Assembly (NCBI GenBank): GCA_902728285.1
Contig: CACVBU010000616.1
Coordinates: 1,985,309 to 2,049,308, forward strand
DNA: 64,000 nt
Direction of reading: 5' to 3'
Source of the DNA: Clytia hemisphaerica
Lineage: Eukaryota; Cnidaria; Hydrozoa; Leptothecata; Clytiidae
Position 1 is the stretch's first letter; each line of letters begins with the position of its first letter. Shown piece by piece: positions 11,236 to 22,245 of this stretch. A program made the translations under genes and the position numbers. Under the pieces are notes generated by a model. The model saw nothing but the letters and a program-made list of their open reading frames with translations. It did not search any database and was not told where the DNA came from.

Positions 11236-13110
11236 ATACCGCCTGGCCTGGCATACAAGATAGCCGTATATGTATAAAAGTTGCGAAGCGATTGAGGCAG
11301 GTCACTAAATTCGCAAGTTGCAAGCAAAATTTTAAATCATTCGCAAGAGAAGTAAATAGTCTTGATAAGTATATTTCGAAATCTTCCACCCCTTTAGTTT
11401 TTTGTTGCTTCTTTATCCGAAAAATTAGTAAAAACCATAGCAAAGAAGAGAAGGGGGTGGGCGTTTTGCTTGGGTGGATATTAGACCCACCCTGTGTGTC
11501 TAAGGGTGGATCATTAACTTCAAAAATTTCAAAAAATCACGAAAATTTGTTTTAAAATAACGAAACAATCACAGGACTAATTTCGAAAAACACAGCCTGT
11601 CACTCGATTTCAATTACTACTTAAAGGAACTTCTCAAAAAATTTCGGCACTAATTGTGAGTATGTAAGTAATTATTTCTTTCGGAAAGACGTTTATTCAA
11701 GGAGGTGTTTATAAATAGGGGGTGGTTAAGTAGGGGAGCAAGAGCTTTGTTTGAACGATTGCAGTTCTGTACTCCAGATTGAATAAAAGCAGAATGATTC
11801 CAGTTAGAACATCTTGTCTTAAGAATTAATAATCATTCTGAACAATAGTTAAAATACAAATAATATTCAATTGTCTGATTATAAATTAAATTTACGCGCC
11901 TCCAGAGTATATGAAGGGTATACGGCTCTATAAAAAAGTGTCGATTTCCAGTAGTCTCCACAGGAATTACGCGTGTATTTCGTGAAGAGTTTTCGACATC
12001 CAGTTATAAATCAAGTTATTTAATTTTCGATGCTCTTTCTCGTCATAAGGGCGAAACAATCTAGATTTTGAACACCAAGGGTGAAACGTAACTGAAATGA
12101 AAGAAATAAAAGTTACATTACAGACAAAAATGCCAGCACTTCCTTGAATTAAGAAATAATTAATAAATTGGAATGAAAAAAAATACACATCTACATTCTA
12201 AAAGAAGATCCACATTGATTATTTTATCACTGCACTAATATTTCCTTTTAACAGCGTAGTCAGCAGCCATCTGTCATACTAGCAAAATATAAAGGTATGT
12301 GATCGGTCTACACGTTTTTTTATAGGAATAACTTTTATCAGAATATCAGGGTGAGATTTCGGAGGTTTCGAACAATAGGCCTATTATTTAGAACGATAGA
12401 AAAATGAGAATAACACTCACCCTCAGCCAATTAACACTATAATTATAGAAAAGCGTGTATTTACCTCTCTTTTAGGTCTTGTTGATGTATCATACAGCCA
12501 AAATAACATAGGTTACCAGTCGGAAGTAGTTGTTACGTTAAACATTTTTGATCTTTAAAGACGCCACTGTCATATAAAAATGCGATACTGAAATGAGAAA
12601 TCGAGATTTTACATTATAGCACTCATGAAAACTTTTCCTTGTATTCCTAAAGACAAAGAAAAAAACGTGCAGTTCAGACAGAGATCTCATTTTTACTAGC
12701 TACAAAGTTTAAAAGGGCTCTATAAAGTAGATATGTGTCAGTAATCAAAATTTACCACTCTTTACACCCATGTGCATGAATAACTTTTCTTATCTTGCCA
12801 TGTGAGTCAATCTTTTTTCCTTGTGTCATGCCATGTACCACCGACATTTCTGTAACGAATAAGTAAAGTATGAACATTCGACTCTTGTTATGTCGTACCT
12901 CGAGATGTTAAATGCCTTTAAAGATAAATTCAGTCTCACATGATTTTGCCTACAGATCAAATTTTCTATGGCTCAAACGGTTACTAAATCCTTTTTTTTC
13001 TCAGTATTACAAGGTGAAAGGATATTTCATACCTTTTAAAATTTTGTTTCGTGACGTTAGAAAGAATCATCTCAATAAATTATATTATTTGCTATAATAT
13101 AGAAAAAAAA
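11236..13110. other. Unresolved stretch; weak exon candidates only
   Basis: No gene can be firmly assigned. On the minus strand a segment at 12756-12849 has both an acceptor (TTCGTTACAG) and a donor (GTAAATTTT) and an open frame starting MSVVHGMTQGKKIDSHG. A strong acceptor (TTTCTTTCATTTCAG, near 12090) precedes a frame containing CSKSRLFRPYDEKEHRKLNN that stops near 11967. On the plus strand CGTAGTCAGCAGCC...AAAG (12256-12294) is flanked by an acceptor and GTATGTG. No family is recognised in any of them, and they may be chance. Confidence 0.3.
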
Positions 13111-13877
13111 TTAACCTTCTGTGTTAGGAGTATCACCATGATGGTAAATAACTGCTTGCAAGTTTAGATTCCCTAGCAATGTATTTTCAAAATAAGTTTC
13201 AATATTCAAGTTGGGAACTAATTTTCTTGAAGTGTTTGAAGCATGATCATAGCAAAATATTTTTAGTGAGACAATCAAATATTCAGATATGTTGATAATA
13301 GTTTTACTTTTTGTGGCCTGTGTGTGGAATGGGCAATTTGCACAATCATACAAGTCATGGAGCAATTCTCCATGTGGATCGTTTACTAGTCTCGAAATTT
13401 CATTTTTTATAGAATAATGATTGAAACGATTAGGAAACTCAATATGGCACATAGTCTCAAATAAAGTTTTCTCTGACGCATTATAACATGTTTGACATAA
13501 TATAGACTCTAAGCTAGATATGGTAAACACAGATTCTTCTGTGCGGAACTTAGATTTAAGTCATAAATTTGGTACAGCATATATATTAGACATTCTTGAG
13601 CATCAAACTGTTGAAAACGACTGTGATCATATTCTGCCCCAAAATGAAAAGAGGGAATCAGGTGGTATGTTTCAATTGGTATGTTTGATGATGTCATGGC
13701 AATAAACAATTCTCTAATCCTTGTCTTTCCTGAGTTATTACTGTTAATGTCAAATTCATAAACAAATTCACGAAAAGTCTTGAGAGAATATAATGCTTGA
13801 ATAACAGAATTAAAAAAGCAGACATTTTGGCCCAAATTTCTTAGCCCTAGTGGGGAAAGTCGTGATCGTCGTGACAT
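13111..13877 (-). pseudogene. Ubiquitin-specific protease (C19) relic, frameshifted
   Basis: The first frame (13877 down to about 13550) starts MSRRSRLSPLGLRNLGQNVC and continues FFNSVIQALYSL: this is the USP catalytic Cys box, with Asn two residues before the Cys. FQQFDAQECLIYMLYQIYD follows, the usual QDAQEFL-like box. A one-base frame change near 13550 is required to enter the second frame, which runs EESVFTISSLESILCQTC, then YDCANCPFHTQ (two C-x2-C zinc pairs of the fingers region), and ends LQAVIYHHGDTPNTEG at a clear donor (G|GTTAAT, 13111). The next exon should carry the HY of the catalytic His box, but none was found downstream. A working enzyme would remove ubiquitin from proteins; this copy is frameshifted and lacks its end. 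A sequencing indel is the alternative to a true pseudogene. It lies on the same strand as, and upstream of, the CACTA transposase. Confidence 0.75.
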
Positions 13878-13879
13878 TT

Positions 13880-15014
13880 TTTTGCGAACACGATCGATGG
13901 ATTGGTATTGGATAATTTATAGCGCAGTGTGGGACTCTTGTGTTACAGTATTAATATTTTAAACGTTATCAATATCGTTGATAAATGATTTGATATTATT
14001 ATTCCTAACAATTTGAATTTCCTTCGCAAAAATTAAGTGAAACTTTTAAAAGGTCTATAAAGAACGGAGTGAAACCCTAATTCAATATGTTTCCTTCCTA
14101 CAAAGCAGTGAAACTAAGTGAGGAAAAAGTCAACAAAATGTACTTCCCTATACACAGCTATAGATAATGCTGATGATGGTAACATAAAAGTTGTGTTACT
14201 TGTCTTGTGTGTAGGTGGTGTTATAAATCCAAAACTATAAATGGTGAATGAACCTGAAGATATGATTTTTCCAAGTGATAACTGCAACACCAATAACAAA
14301 GACAGCAGAGCAATAAATTTACTAATATGCAGAATTTTCAGTTTGAGCTTCGAGGTCGATGAAAGTCTTCCAGGAAATTCTTGAATGCAAAAAATTCAAA
14401 ATGGATATACACAAAGATCGAAACCATGACAACGAAAATATCATAACCAATCAGCTGTCTGATCTAGTGGGGGCGGGAGGAAATGTACGGGAACGATGGA
14501 ATATCTATTATGGAAATTGCCCTGACTCGGAGATTTTCGGCGCCGTAGAGTGGTTCCTTTTTTGGACGAAACTATCCTAAATACAATCTACCAAACCGAT
14601 ATTGAAAAGCCTCCTACCTGGATGAAAACAACAGGGATGTGAATAATAATCCACATTTAACAGATGGGAACTAAATTTTTGTTTTCGTCTTGCGCTCCCC
14701 TGGGTATATAGAATTTAAAGGTACATGCACACTATAGCAAAACTGCTTCGCTCATGTATATGAAAGCTAGAAAACTGAAAAGTTTTCCGCCGTCGGCCCA
14801 AACCATGGTTGCACCTCCTGCTACCTCCTCAAGAACAATTTAACTTCCTGCCAGCATGCATTTTGGCTTTTTTGAGAGTTGCAGACCTTTTTTGAAGCAA
14901 GAGTAAAAAGTCGGTGTCGGTGAAGAGGATAAATTTTGTCAGTTTATCGGTGAAAGAGCTATTTTTGCGCGGTTTATCGGTTTTTGGAAGTCCCGTACGC
15001 CCCCCTTTAGGCCT
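13880..15014. other. Intergenic, no gene seen
   Basis: Open frames at 14114-14299 (-) and 14359-14580 (+) show no recognisable motif and no convincing splice context. No repeat was recognised apart from low-complexity AT tracts. Confidence 0.4.
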
Positions 15015-15926
15015 GGGTCACATATAAGTTGTGTTCGTTTGTTCAGGCGGCAAGAATCATCAAGCGCGCAAAAAGCATTTGTAGAGGGAGGTGCCCAGTG
15101 TGCGAACGCCAAACTTATTTTTCACTTTTTTCACTTTTGGTTTTTACACAAATCCTTTTTTATCATCTCTTAAGACAAGCTTGAGTCCTTCTTTCAGTTT
15201 GTTATCATTTTATTTGAAAGCTTCTTCTTGGAATAATAAGTCATTGAAGGGAGCGTTGCAACGTCTTCACTTTGAAAATTGTGTTCGGATCGTTCGCACA
15301 TTGGACCCTGTTTTTAAATCAATACAGGTGGTATGTTCTTGTTGATTTTGAATTAATGAACATGTTTCAATCAATGAAATTTTGTACGATAGAAGATAAC
15401 AGGTTAAAGAAAAGAGAAAAGTCATTTTTAGAACTCCTCACGCATGGATTTGCCTATAAAAAACATTTCTTCTTGCGATCAGCAATGTTTACAAAAATCC
15501 CGAATTTCGTGATTTTTTTACTTGGCCTCGTTCAAAATTTGTTTGTTTCTTGTTCTAGTGCTCCGTTTATTTTAATTTTTGGACAGATTTCAAGGGATGG
15601 TCTGAGGATTCTGCTGCACAAAGAAAATTCTATATAAGTTTGTTTTTGGTTGTTTTTTTCAAGTCAAAAGACGTTTGTTCGCACACTGGGGCCGTTCGGT
15701 CACTGGTAACTCGACTCTATAGCACTTTTTAGCGCAAAAAATTGCAGATAGATGTCTTCTTAAAAATACTCGATGATCGAAACGCTGGCTACGCTGAATC
15801 AACAAAATTCTTTGAATAATATCGCTAAAAAATCCGACATAATTACCGACTTCCCGACTGAAAAGTGTCGGATTTTTTTGACAAAAAGTGGGTCGGGCGG
15901 ACGCGAACACAAGTTATTTGTGACCC
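15015..15926. mobile_element. Outer element of a nested pair
   Basis: The left end GGGTCACATATAAGTTGTG is mirrored at the right (15901-15926, CACAAGTTATTTGTGACCC). Without the insert at 15094-15691 this element would be about 314 bp. Its target duplication was not resolved. Confidence 0.65.
15094..15691. mobile_element. Inner element of a nested pair (598 bp)
   Basis: The left end CCCAGTGTGCGAACGCCAAA is mirrored by the right end TTTGTTCGCACACTGGG. A related internal motif (GATCGTTCGCACATTGG) sits near 15287. Open frames inside show no transposase motif, so it is taken as non-autonomous. It sits wholly inside the outer element, so it inserted later. Confidence 0.7.
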
Positions 15927-16062
15927 TATTCTTGTAGCGAGAATGGCGATGGGCCTTCGGGCCTGATGTTACTTGAATATATGAAAGCTGATTGGGTGAA
16001 TTGCAACGGTGCATATCATGAATACAGTGATATCAGCTTATACAACGAGTGGTTATCGATGT

Positions 16063-16115
16063 CCTAAATCCGACAGCCCTGCCTAAATCCGACAGCCCTG
16101 CCTAAATCCGACAAG
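16063..16115. repeat. 19-bp tandem repeat, 2.7 copies
   Basis: CCTAAATCCGACAGCCCTG is repeated twice exactly, followed by a partial third copy. Confidence 0.85.
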
Positions 16116-16633
16116 TTTCTTTCAAAGTTGCAAACTAAGACCAATGGAATTTAATGATATGTTTACCGTAATGACGATCTTCAGAATTTGATGCGGCCAA
16201 GTTTTCATTATTCATTACCTTACACTACTGGACCAAAAAGTCTTTGTTTTGATCACAATCAACATTTTTTCTTAGTAGTCAATACATATTATTGACAGTC
16301 AACACTCTTTTATTGACTGCCAATGCTTATTGTTGCTTGCAAAAAGTGACTCAAGTAATTATACAATAGAGCGCCACGTTTATGAAGGGATAATAATTAC
16401 TTCTAGCTGTCTATCTTTGATCAGCCTTGTTCTGTTCAGTAAAATTGATCGTCAAAAAATTAGATTTATTTTGATAGCACATGACCATTACTTGGGATAA
16501 ATTTTTGCGGGGATTAAATTTTGCGGTTAAGCCTATCTGAGTATTTCGTGGGGATCTATTCTTGCGGTTGACAAGTTTTCAAATATTTCGAAGTTCATGT
16601 GAATGAACTTTATTGTTTCACTTATTGTTCTAG
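16116..16633. other. Upstream region of the BEN-domain gene
   Basis: AT-rich sequence ending in a strong acceptor (CACTTATTGTTCTAG) that opens the first visible exon. An upstream coding exon or 5' UTR exon must exist but was not identified. A short ATTGAC-rich patch (ATTGACAGTCAACAC, TTATTGACTGCCAA) lies at 16280-16325. Confidence 0.45.
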
Positions 16634-19144
16634 ATAAGCGTTCAGAAGCTAACAAGCGTGAACGTGAACTTGTTCCTGTTGCTACGCCTCAACCCCAGTC
16701 TGTGCTTCCAGCTAAAAGAGTTCGTAAGAAGAAACATTTTGATAGTGATGATTATACCAGCGATGAAGAAGGGGAACAGCAGAAGAAGAAAATAAAGGCG
16801 ACTGATAAAGACCCGGTGGCAAAAGATAAAGAACTGGAGACCAAGGATAAAGAGCAGCAGAGAGAGCAGAAGAAGAAGGATAGAGAGCAGAAGAAGAAAG
16901 AGAACGAACAGAAGAAAATACAAAGTGAGGAAAAGAAGAAAGAAAAAGAGAACTTGAGGATTGAAAAGGAGAAGCAAAAGGAGGAGAAAGAGAAAGAAAA
17001 GCAACAAAAAGAGAAAAAGAAACGAGAAAAAGAAGAAATTTTGAAAAGAAAAGAGGAAATGTTTTTTATCAATAACTTTTCTGAAAACGACAGCAGCCTC
17101 CAGGAAGAAATTTTATCTACAACAACAGGATCACAATCCTCCACTGATGAATCATCATCAAAAACAAATGAGTCTATTGAGTTTGACATTGACAATGAGG
17201 AACAAACATTTATGGAAAGAACACAATCAACTCCCAATCCTTCAAAAAAGAAACAGCAAACCTTGCCCCCGCCAAATTTGACACCCACTGCAATGGAAAG
17301 AACACAATCAACTCCGAATCCTTCAAAAAAGAAACAGCAAACCTTGCCCCCACCAAATTCGACGCCCACTACAACAAAGGCCAAGTCTATAAGCTCCCCA
17401 TCTTCAAAACAGAAACAAAACACAACCGATACTGAAGATGAACCAATAAGTCCCAGAAAAAGATTAATTAAGCATCAATCAATCCCTGGAAGCAAGAGTA
17501 AAAGTCCTTACTTCAAACCAAAGCAGTGTTACTTCTGTGGCTTGAAAGAAAAGAAAATTACCGATCTGAAAAGTGAAGTTGAAATTCTAGAGGAAGAAAA
17601 TCGGCGTCTCCAACAGATAATCGACAATGGTAATTATGTAGGTATGTAGACAAGAGTGTAAATAGAATGTAAATGAATAGACACTTTTACAAGAATGATG
17701 TGAAGGGTGAAAACCTTTTAATAACTCAGAACAACATTTGCCTGTCAATGAATTGGATTTGATTTTTGTAACTGTTTGCGGATTTGGAATTTGTTATTTA
17801 TCTGAAGGGAGAAAAATTTTCTGACCCGGCCGGTTTCTGGAAATACACTTTTTTATTTTCGCCTTATGGCAAATTACCTATTTTTTCTCTTAACGAAAAA
17901 TAAGATAGAATGTAAATTTTTATAAAACAAGATTAGTTTTGGTTGTAGTAGAAAAGGGACATTTATATGGGACACTCTGTAATTTAAGCTTGATTCTACA
18001 AACTCCCTAAGCATAACTGAGCCTGTCTCCCAAAAAAAGCTTACAAAAAACATGTATTAGAGATCAGAGAGTGTTTTAGCCCTAAATTTATATGAGAGAT
18101 TGATTGAGAAATCTTTTCATTACAGATTTGTCGGTTCGACCTGACTCAGGGATCCTGCCGCACAAAATTGCTGCAAAGTATGAGGTGTGTATATTGTTGA
18201 TATATATTTCTTGACAAGAATACCCTCCATGGTATACCTATGTCAGTTTGATTGCCCGATTAGAACAACACAGAAATCTCCAGAATGAGTTTGACATTTT
18301 GATAAGATCAATATAATTTGTATGTAAAACTATATCTGTATTGATTATGAATATAATTTACTCTCAACAGATTATAATCTAGTCTTCAACATGAAATCTG
18401 GTTGGATAAAGGCTCCTTTTAGTCAGTCAAGCACCCTCTCCATTAGGGCATTTTATTGATCCCAGTGACCATAACGCTTATTTGTAGCTCTGAATCATGT
18501 ATTTTCAATGTAAACAATTTTTTCGAAATTTTCTTAAATTTTAGATGGAAAAGCTGGTCAAAGGATACGACGTTTATGTAACTCAAGAAGAATTCAAGAT
18601 CCTCTCTGTAAAGAAGACTGGAACTGGGGCAGTCAACTTTTTGTTGTCTCTTTTCTACAAGCACGAGGAGCTCCTGGAGATGAATCTTGAGGGGAGGAAT
18701 GGCAAAAAAAGAGTGCATCCTGACATTTTATCTGCTATGACAAGTAAGTTTAATTATGACAGAAAAAAAAATTGTAAAAGAAAAAGTTAACAAAAAATAT
18801 TCAATCTTATAAATGATCCTACCACGATTTATTAAATTATTCCTGTAAGAAATAAATGTAATGGAGCTGATTTTTGGTTTGGCAGCTTCAAATATATCCT
18901 GAATTTATAATTTTGAGCTGTCATATGGGTACCACCAAAATATAGTGACATGTTTGTCTGTGCACATGAAGGATCTTTTTTGAACTGTGACTCTCACTAA
19001 CTGTAACTCTAACTAACTTCTATTTATTTTCCAGCTTATGGTTTGGGAGATCGATTTAAAGAAAGTGATGCAAAATTGCGAGTTTCGTTAAGGAACAAAA
19101 TCGAACAAATTAAGTCCAGAGATAAAAAGGAAAAATCAAAATGA
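16634..19144 (+). CDS. BEN-domain protein, C-terminal four exons
   Basis: Exons 16634-17629, 18126-18184, 18545-18743 and 19035-19144 (TGA at 19142) join in phase. The first visible exon encodes a basic start (AKRVRKKKHFDSDDYTSDEE), a long K/E/Q-rich helix predicted to be coiled or extended, a serine/threonine-rich linker, and two copies of a 27-residue repeat starting MERTQSTPNPSKKKQQ (81-bp period, 17212-17373). A C-x2-C pair (QCYFCGLKEKK) follows, then a short coiled coil (SEVEILEEENRRLQQI). The last three exons encode a BEN-type domain: DSGILPHKIAAKYE, VYVTQEEFKILSV, AVNFLLSLFYKHEELLEMNL, HPDILSAM. BEN domains bind DNA or chromatin proteins and are usually transcriptional repressors in the nucleus. 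An alternative first Met at 16603 would need the acceptor to be unused, which is unlikely. The N-terminus is missing from the model. Confidence 0.85.
17212..17373 (+). repeat. 81-bp tandem duplication inside the BEN gene
   Basis: Two in-frame copies, nearly identical at DNA level, each encoding MERTQSTPNPSKKKQQTLPP and a PPN/TPT tail. The high identity suggests a recent duplication in a disordered linker. Confidence 0.9.
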
Positions 19145-20487
19145 AGTGAAAACTCTAAAACTGTATGGTATGGTTATCAGCTCCTGCCTTAAATTTTCAT
19201 TTACTTTTGGACGGTTATTTTCTGAAATGATGTTCCACTTGTGTGACAGTATGGTCACCGTTCAGACTTTCAGCTTTCATTTCACGCTTCATTTGTACGT
19301 CCTCTTCTTGCCTATTTCTAAAGTTTTATTTTATTTTTACTTACCAAAGACGTGTAGATAATAAAAAAGAAATTCAAATATATTCTTATTTAAAAATGAT
19401 GTATGAATTAATTCCTTGATTTCAACAATTATTGACTTTTTAAAGACTCAGCGTAGTTTTTTTAATAAAAACATATTGGCGGGAAATGATTTGTAATTTC
19501 TTGCAGACATCTAGTGTTCTACAAAATCCAGAAATCATCTTGAATATATTGAAAATACTGACTCTCTTCTTATTGTACATGGAATCTTTGTATTTGTCTT
19601 AGAGTTATTTTATTTGGATAGCCCAGTAATCTAGGACTTTTAGACATGGTCTTTTGGTTGTTTTCACGGGGTCCACGGCTTGGCAGCTCTGCTTATCTAT
19701 GAACTGAACAGAACTTGGGAAGGAGAGGGGATTCAAGTCTAGAACCCTGGGTTGTGGCAAGCAATGACACCTTAGACCACTTGGTCATATCTTTTCCCTT
19801 TATTGAACTATAGCAATAGTATACAGTCTAAATGCTCTATATTTTCTTCATAGCAATAATTGAAAAATGTCAAATTAATATATGAAGTGATAATATCGGT
19901 TGATCAGTTGATATGGATATGATGATATGATTGATTTGGAATTGGAAGTGTTTGAAATGGTTGCCCAAATTGTATTGTAAGCATGTTTTACACTTACGTT
20001 ATGTTTACATTATTAGGGGTGAATTTTTTTGTGACAAAGTGTGTCAATTTTAAATTACATCCTCCTATTTTATAAGGCCACATCAAGAAATTGTTTTGTT
20101 CCCGTAGCAGCTAGCTTAAAAATCCACCCCCAATTTAAAGGAAAACGTTCAGAATTTTGATTTCCTGGATTTTTTTCTGCATCTCCGAATCAGGGTGGGA
20201 GACTGGAACCAGAAAATTTTTTGATGTCTGCCTAATGAAAAGCTAGAAGATTTTTAGTTGTTCTCATAGTTCGTTTCCATGCTTGACGCAAATGAGAAAA
20301 AAATTGGGTCCAAATGTGTTGGTCAACACTCTAAAATCAGTTGTACAGGGCACTAACAATGATGATTTCAGTCCTTTGAAGCCCAGACGTTTCCTTAGGG
20401 CTAGTTTATGGCTATTTTTGCAATCCGTTTTGACACCCGCCCACCCTCTGTTTTAGTAGCAGCCTGAGAAAATATTTTTTTCACATT
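19145..20487. other. Intergenic after the BEN gene
   Basis: Apart from the SINE-like segment near 19729-19790, nothing coding is supported. Open frames are short and without motifs. The 3' UTR and polyadenylation site of the BEN gene probably lie in the first 300 bases (AATAAAAAAG at about 19360). Confidence 0.4.
19720..19795 (-). mobile_element. tRNA-derived SINE head (Ser/Leu-like)
   Basis: On the minus strand GACCAAGTGGTCTAAGGTGT resembles a type-2 tRNA box A, and GACTTGAATCC, about 40 bases on, resembles a decayed box B. No complete cloverleaf forms, so a SINE fragment is favoured over a tRNA gene. Confidence 0.45.
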
Positions 20488-20846
20488 TTAAGTATATTTA
20501 AAGTACAGTCGATATATACTTAAAATATACTCCCATGATGCTTTCTTTAATTTTGATTGAAATTGTCGCAAATATTAAAAAGTCAGATAAAGTATACTTA
20601 AAGTATATTACCAAAACCACAATTTTGAATTTCCTAAAATGGTGACTCAAATATACTTTAAGTATACTTTTGAGGTGCAAAATAACACACAAGGTAAGTA
20701 CATCTCCAAAGTACATTATCAGTATGTTAGGAATACAAATGAAGTATACTCAAAAAGTATTTCAGTCATACTTATTTTATACTTCAGGAGTATATTTTTT
20801 GTATTGAATGAGTATACTTAATATATACTCTACTTTGGTAAGGGTT
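20488..20846. repeat. AAGTATACTT array, copy 2
   Basis: At least eight near-palindromic cores (for example AAAGTATACTTAAAGTATAT, AATATACTTTAAGTATACTT, AAGTATACTCAAAAAGTAT) are separated by unrelated spacers of 20-60 bp. The array ends in TACTTTGGTAAGGGTT, the reverse complement of the start of the array at 4373. Confidence 0.6.
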
Positions 20847-21065
20847 GTCGGCACTTTTTGTATACCACCTTAATTGTGGGAATGGAAGGTGTATACAAAA
20901 AACTCATCAAATCTATACACTAAGATAAAAAACCTATTCTTGGATAAACGGTCAGCTAGAAAAAAATTCTATTGTTCTCTTCATGCTCTCAGATTTTATA
21001 TCTGGTGGTAAGGAGTGAAAATAGAAATTTAACACTTTACCCACTACTTTTTTAAAAGAGAAAGG

Positions 21066-21180
21066 GTCCATTCAAAAAGTACGTACGCTCTGAGGGGGGA
21101 GGGGTTGTCCTTTGAAAAGCGTACGAAAGCGTACGTGGAAGAGGGGGTCAATCAAGAAGTGTACGCTTTGTAAATTTTGA
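21066..21180. repeat. GTACGTACGC-rich element fragment
   Basis: GGGTCCATTCAAAAAGTACG then TACGCTCTGAGGGG on the left, and GAGGGGGTCAATCAAGAAG then TGTACGCTTTG on the right, flank the inverted pair GCGTACGAAAGCGTACG. This looks like a decayed MITE, with no target duplication resolved. Confidence 0.4.
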
Positions 21181-21827
21181 TTTATGATTCTTGAAATTAA
21201 TAAATGATTGAAAGAAAAATTTGAATAAAAAATATAAGATTCATTTACATATATATATCAAATATTTACTTAAGAAATTTAAAACTAATTTTTGAGAGTA
21301 ATAGGTATTATCGTCAGCATGGAAAATATTAGCAATCTGATCGACTAAAAATGTTTACATAAATGCTGTATTTCATGTTTTAAACGTAAAAATACAAAAC
21401 TGCGTTCAACAAAAGGGGTTTAATAAGCGAGAGATCACATTTTGTACAATTTTTATCCTGAATTCTATTCTCAGAAATGTTTTTGTTAATAGAATAAAAA
21501 ATAGTCTGCATAGCAGAAGAAATAAATTGTGATTAATGGGTATTGATTTGGACTTTTTTCTATTATTTTTTTTCTGCGCAAAGTTTTAATAACTTTCACA
21601 TAGAGTCAATGTAGAAATTATTTATCTGAAGACTTAACTCAATGTCTCAATTTATTTCTCCCGCTATCCATAATATCTTCGCTTTACTGAAACCTTATCT
21701 CTATATCAGAGAAGTAAAAACTCAATAATAATATTAATAATAATATCTAGATTAAAATCTAGAAACACTGGACTAAATGAATATGCACGGCACCTAAATA
21801 ATATTTCTTATATGTAAATATAGTGTA
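21181..21827. other. AT-rich intergenic, no gene seen
   Basis: Very AT-rich sequence without a supported coding frame, RNA gene or repeat that I could delimit. Confidence 0.4.
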
Positions 21828-22245
21828 CCATGGAATATTCATATAATAATTTATTTGAAATGAAAATAAAAAACAAATTTCACAGAAAATATATTTTTGA
21901 AATACACAATTGAAAATTCATGGAATATTAATATAATAAATAAATAAATTATTATTTGAAATGAAAAGTAAAAACTAATTCCACAGAAAATATATATTTT
22001 TGAAATACACAATTGAAAATCTAGGACTTGAAATTTCATTATATTTTTGCTTTAAAATATAATATACTAAAACCATCACTATGCTAAAACTTTTTCTACT
22101 CATAAGTTTGAAAATAATTAGATCCTTGATAAAATAATATATTAAAATGGCACAAAAGTAAAATGTCTTGTAGTCATGAAATATTAATTTAATAAATTTT
22201 TTGAAATGAAAAATAAAAACTAATAAATTTATGAAATACACAATT
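21828..22245. repeat. AT-rich imperfect tandem repeat, ~90-100 bp
   Basis: The block TGGAATATTCATATAATAAT ... TTTGAAATGAAAA ... TTTTTGAAATACACAATTG occurs at 21830, again at about 21920, and in shortened form at 22177-22245. Confidence 0.7.

Noticed and set aside
15272-15637. 121-codon frame inside the inner nested element as a transposase
   Set aside because: No DDE or zinc motif and hydrophobic random-looking composition.
16603-16633. Met at 16603 as start of the BEN protein
   Set aside because: The following bases are a polypyrimidine tract ending in TTCTAG, a splice acceptor; the hydrophobic leader would be unusual for a nuclear protein.
16752-17423. Long minus-strand frame rich in Phe, Cys and Ser
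   Set aside because: Antisense of the lysine/glutamate-rich BEN-gene exon; codon bias makes the reverse frame open.
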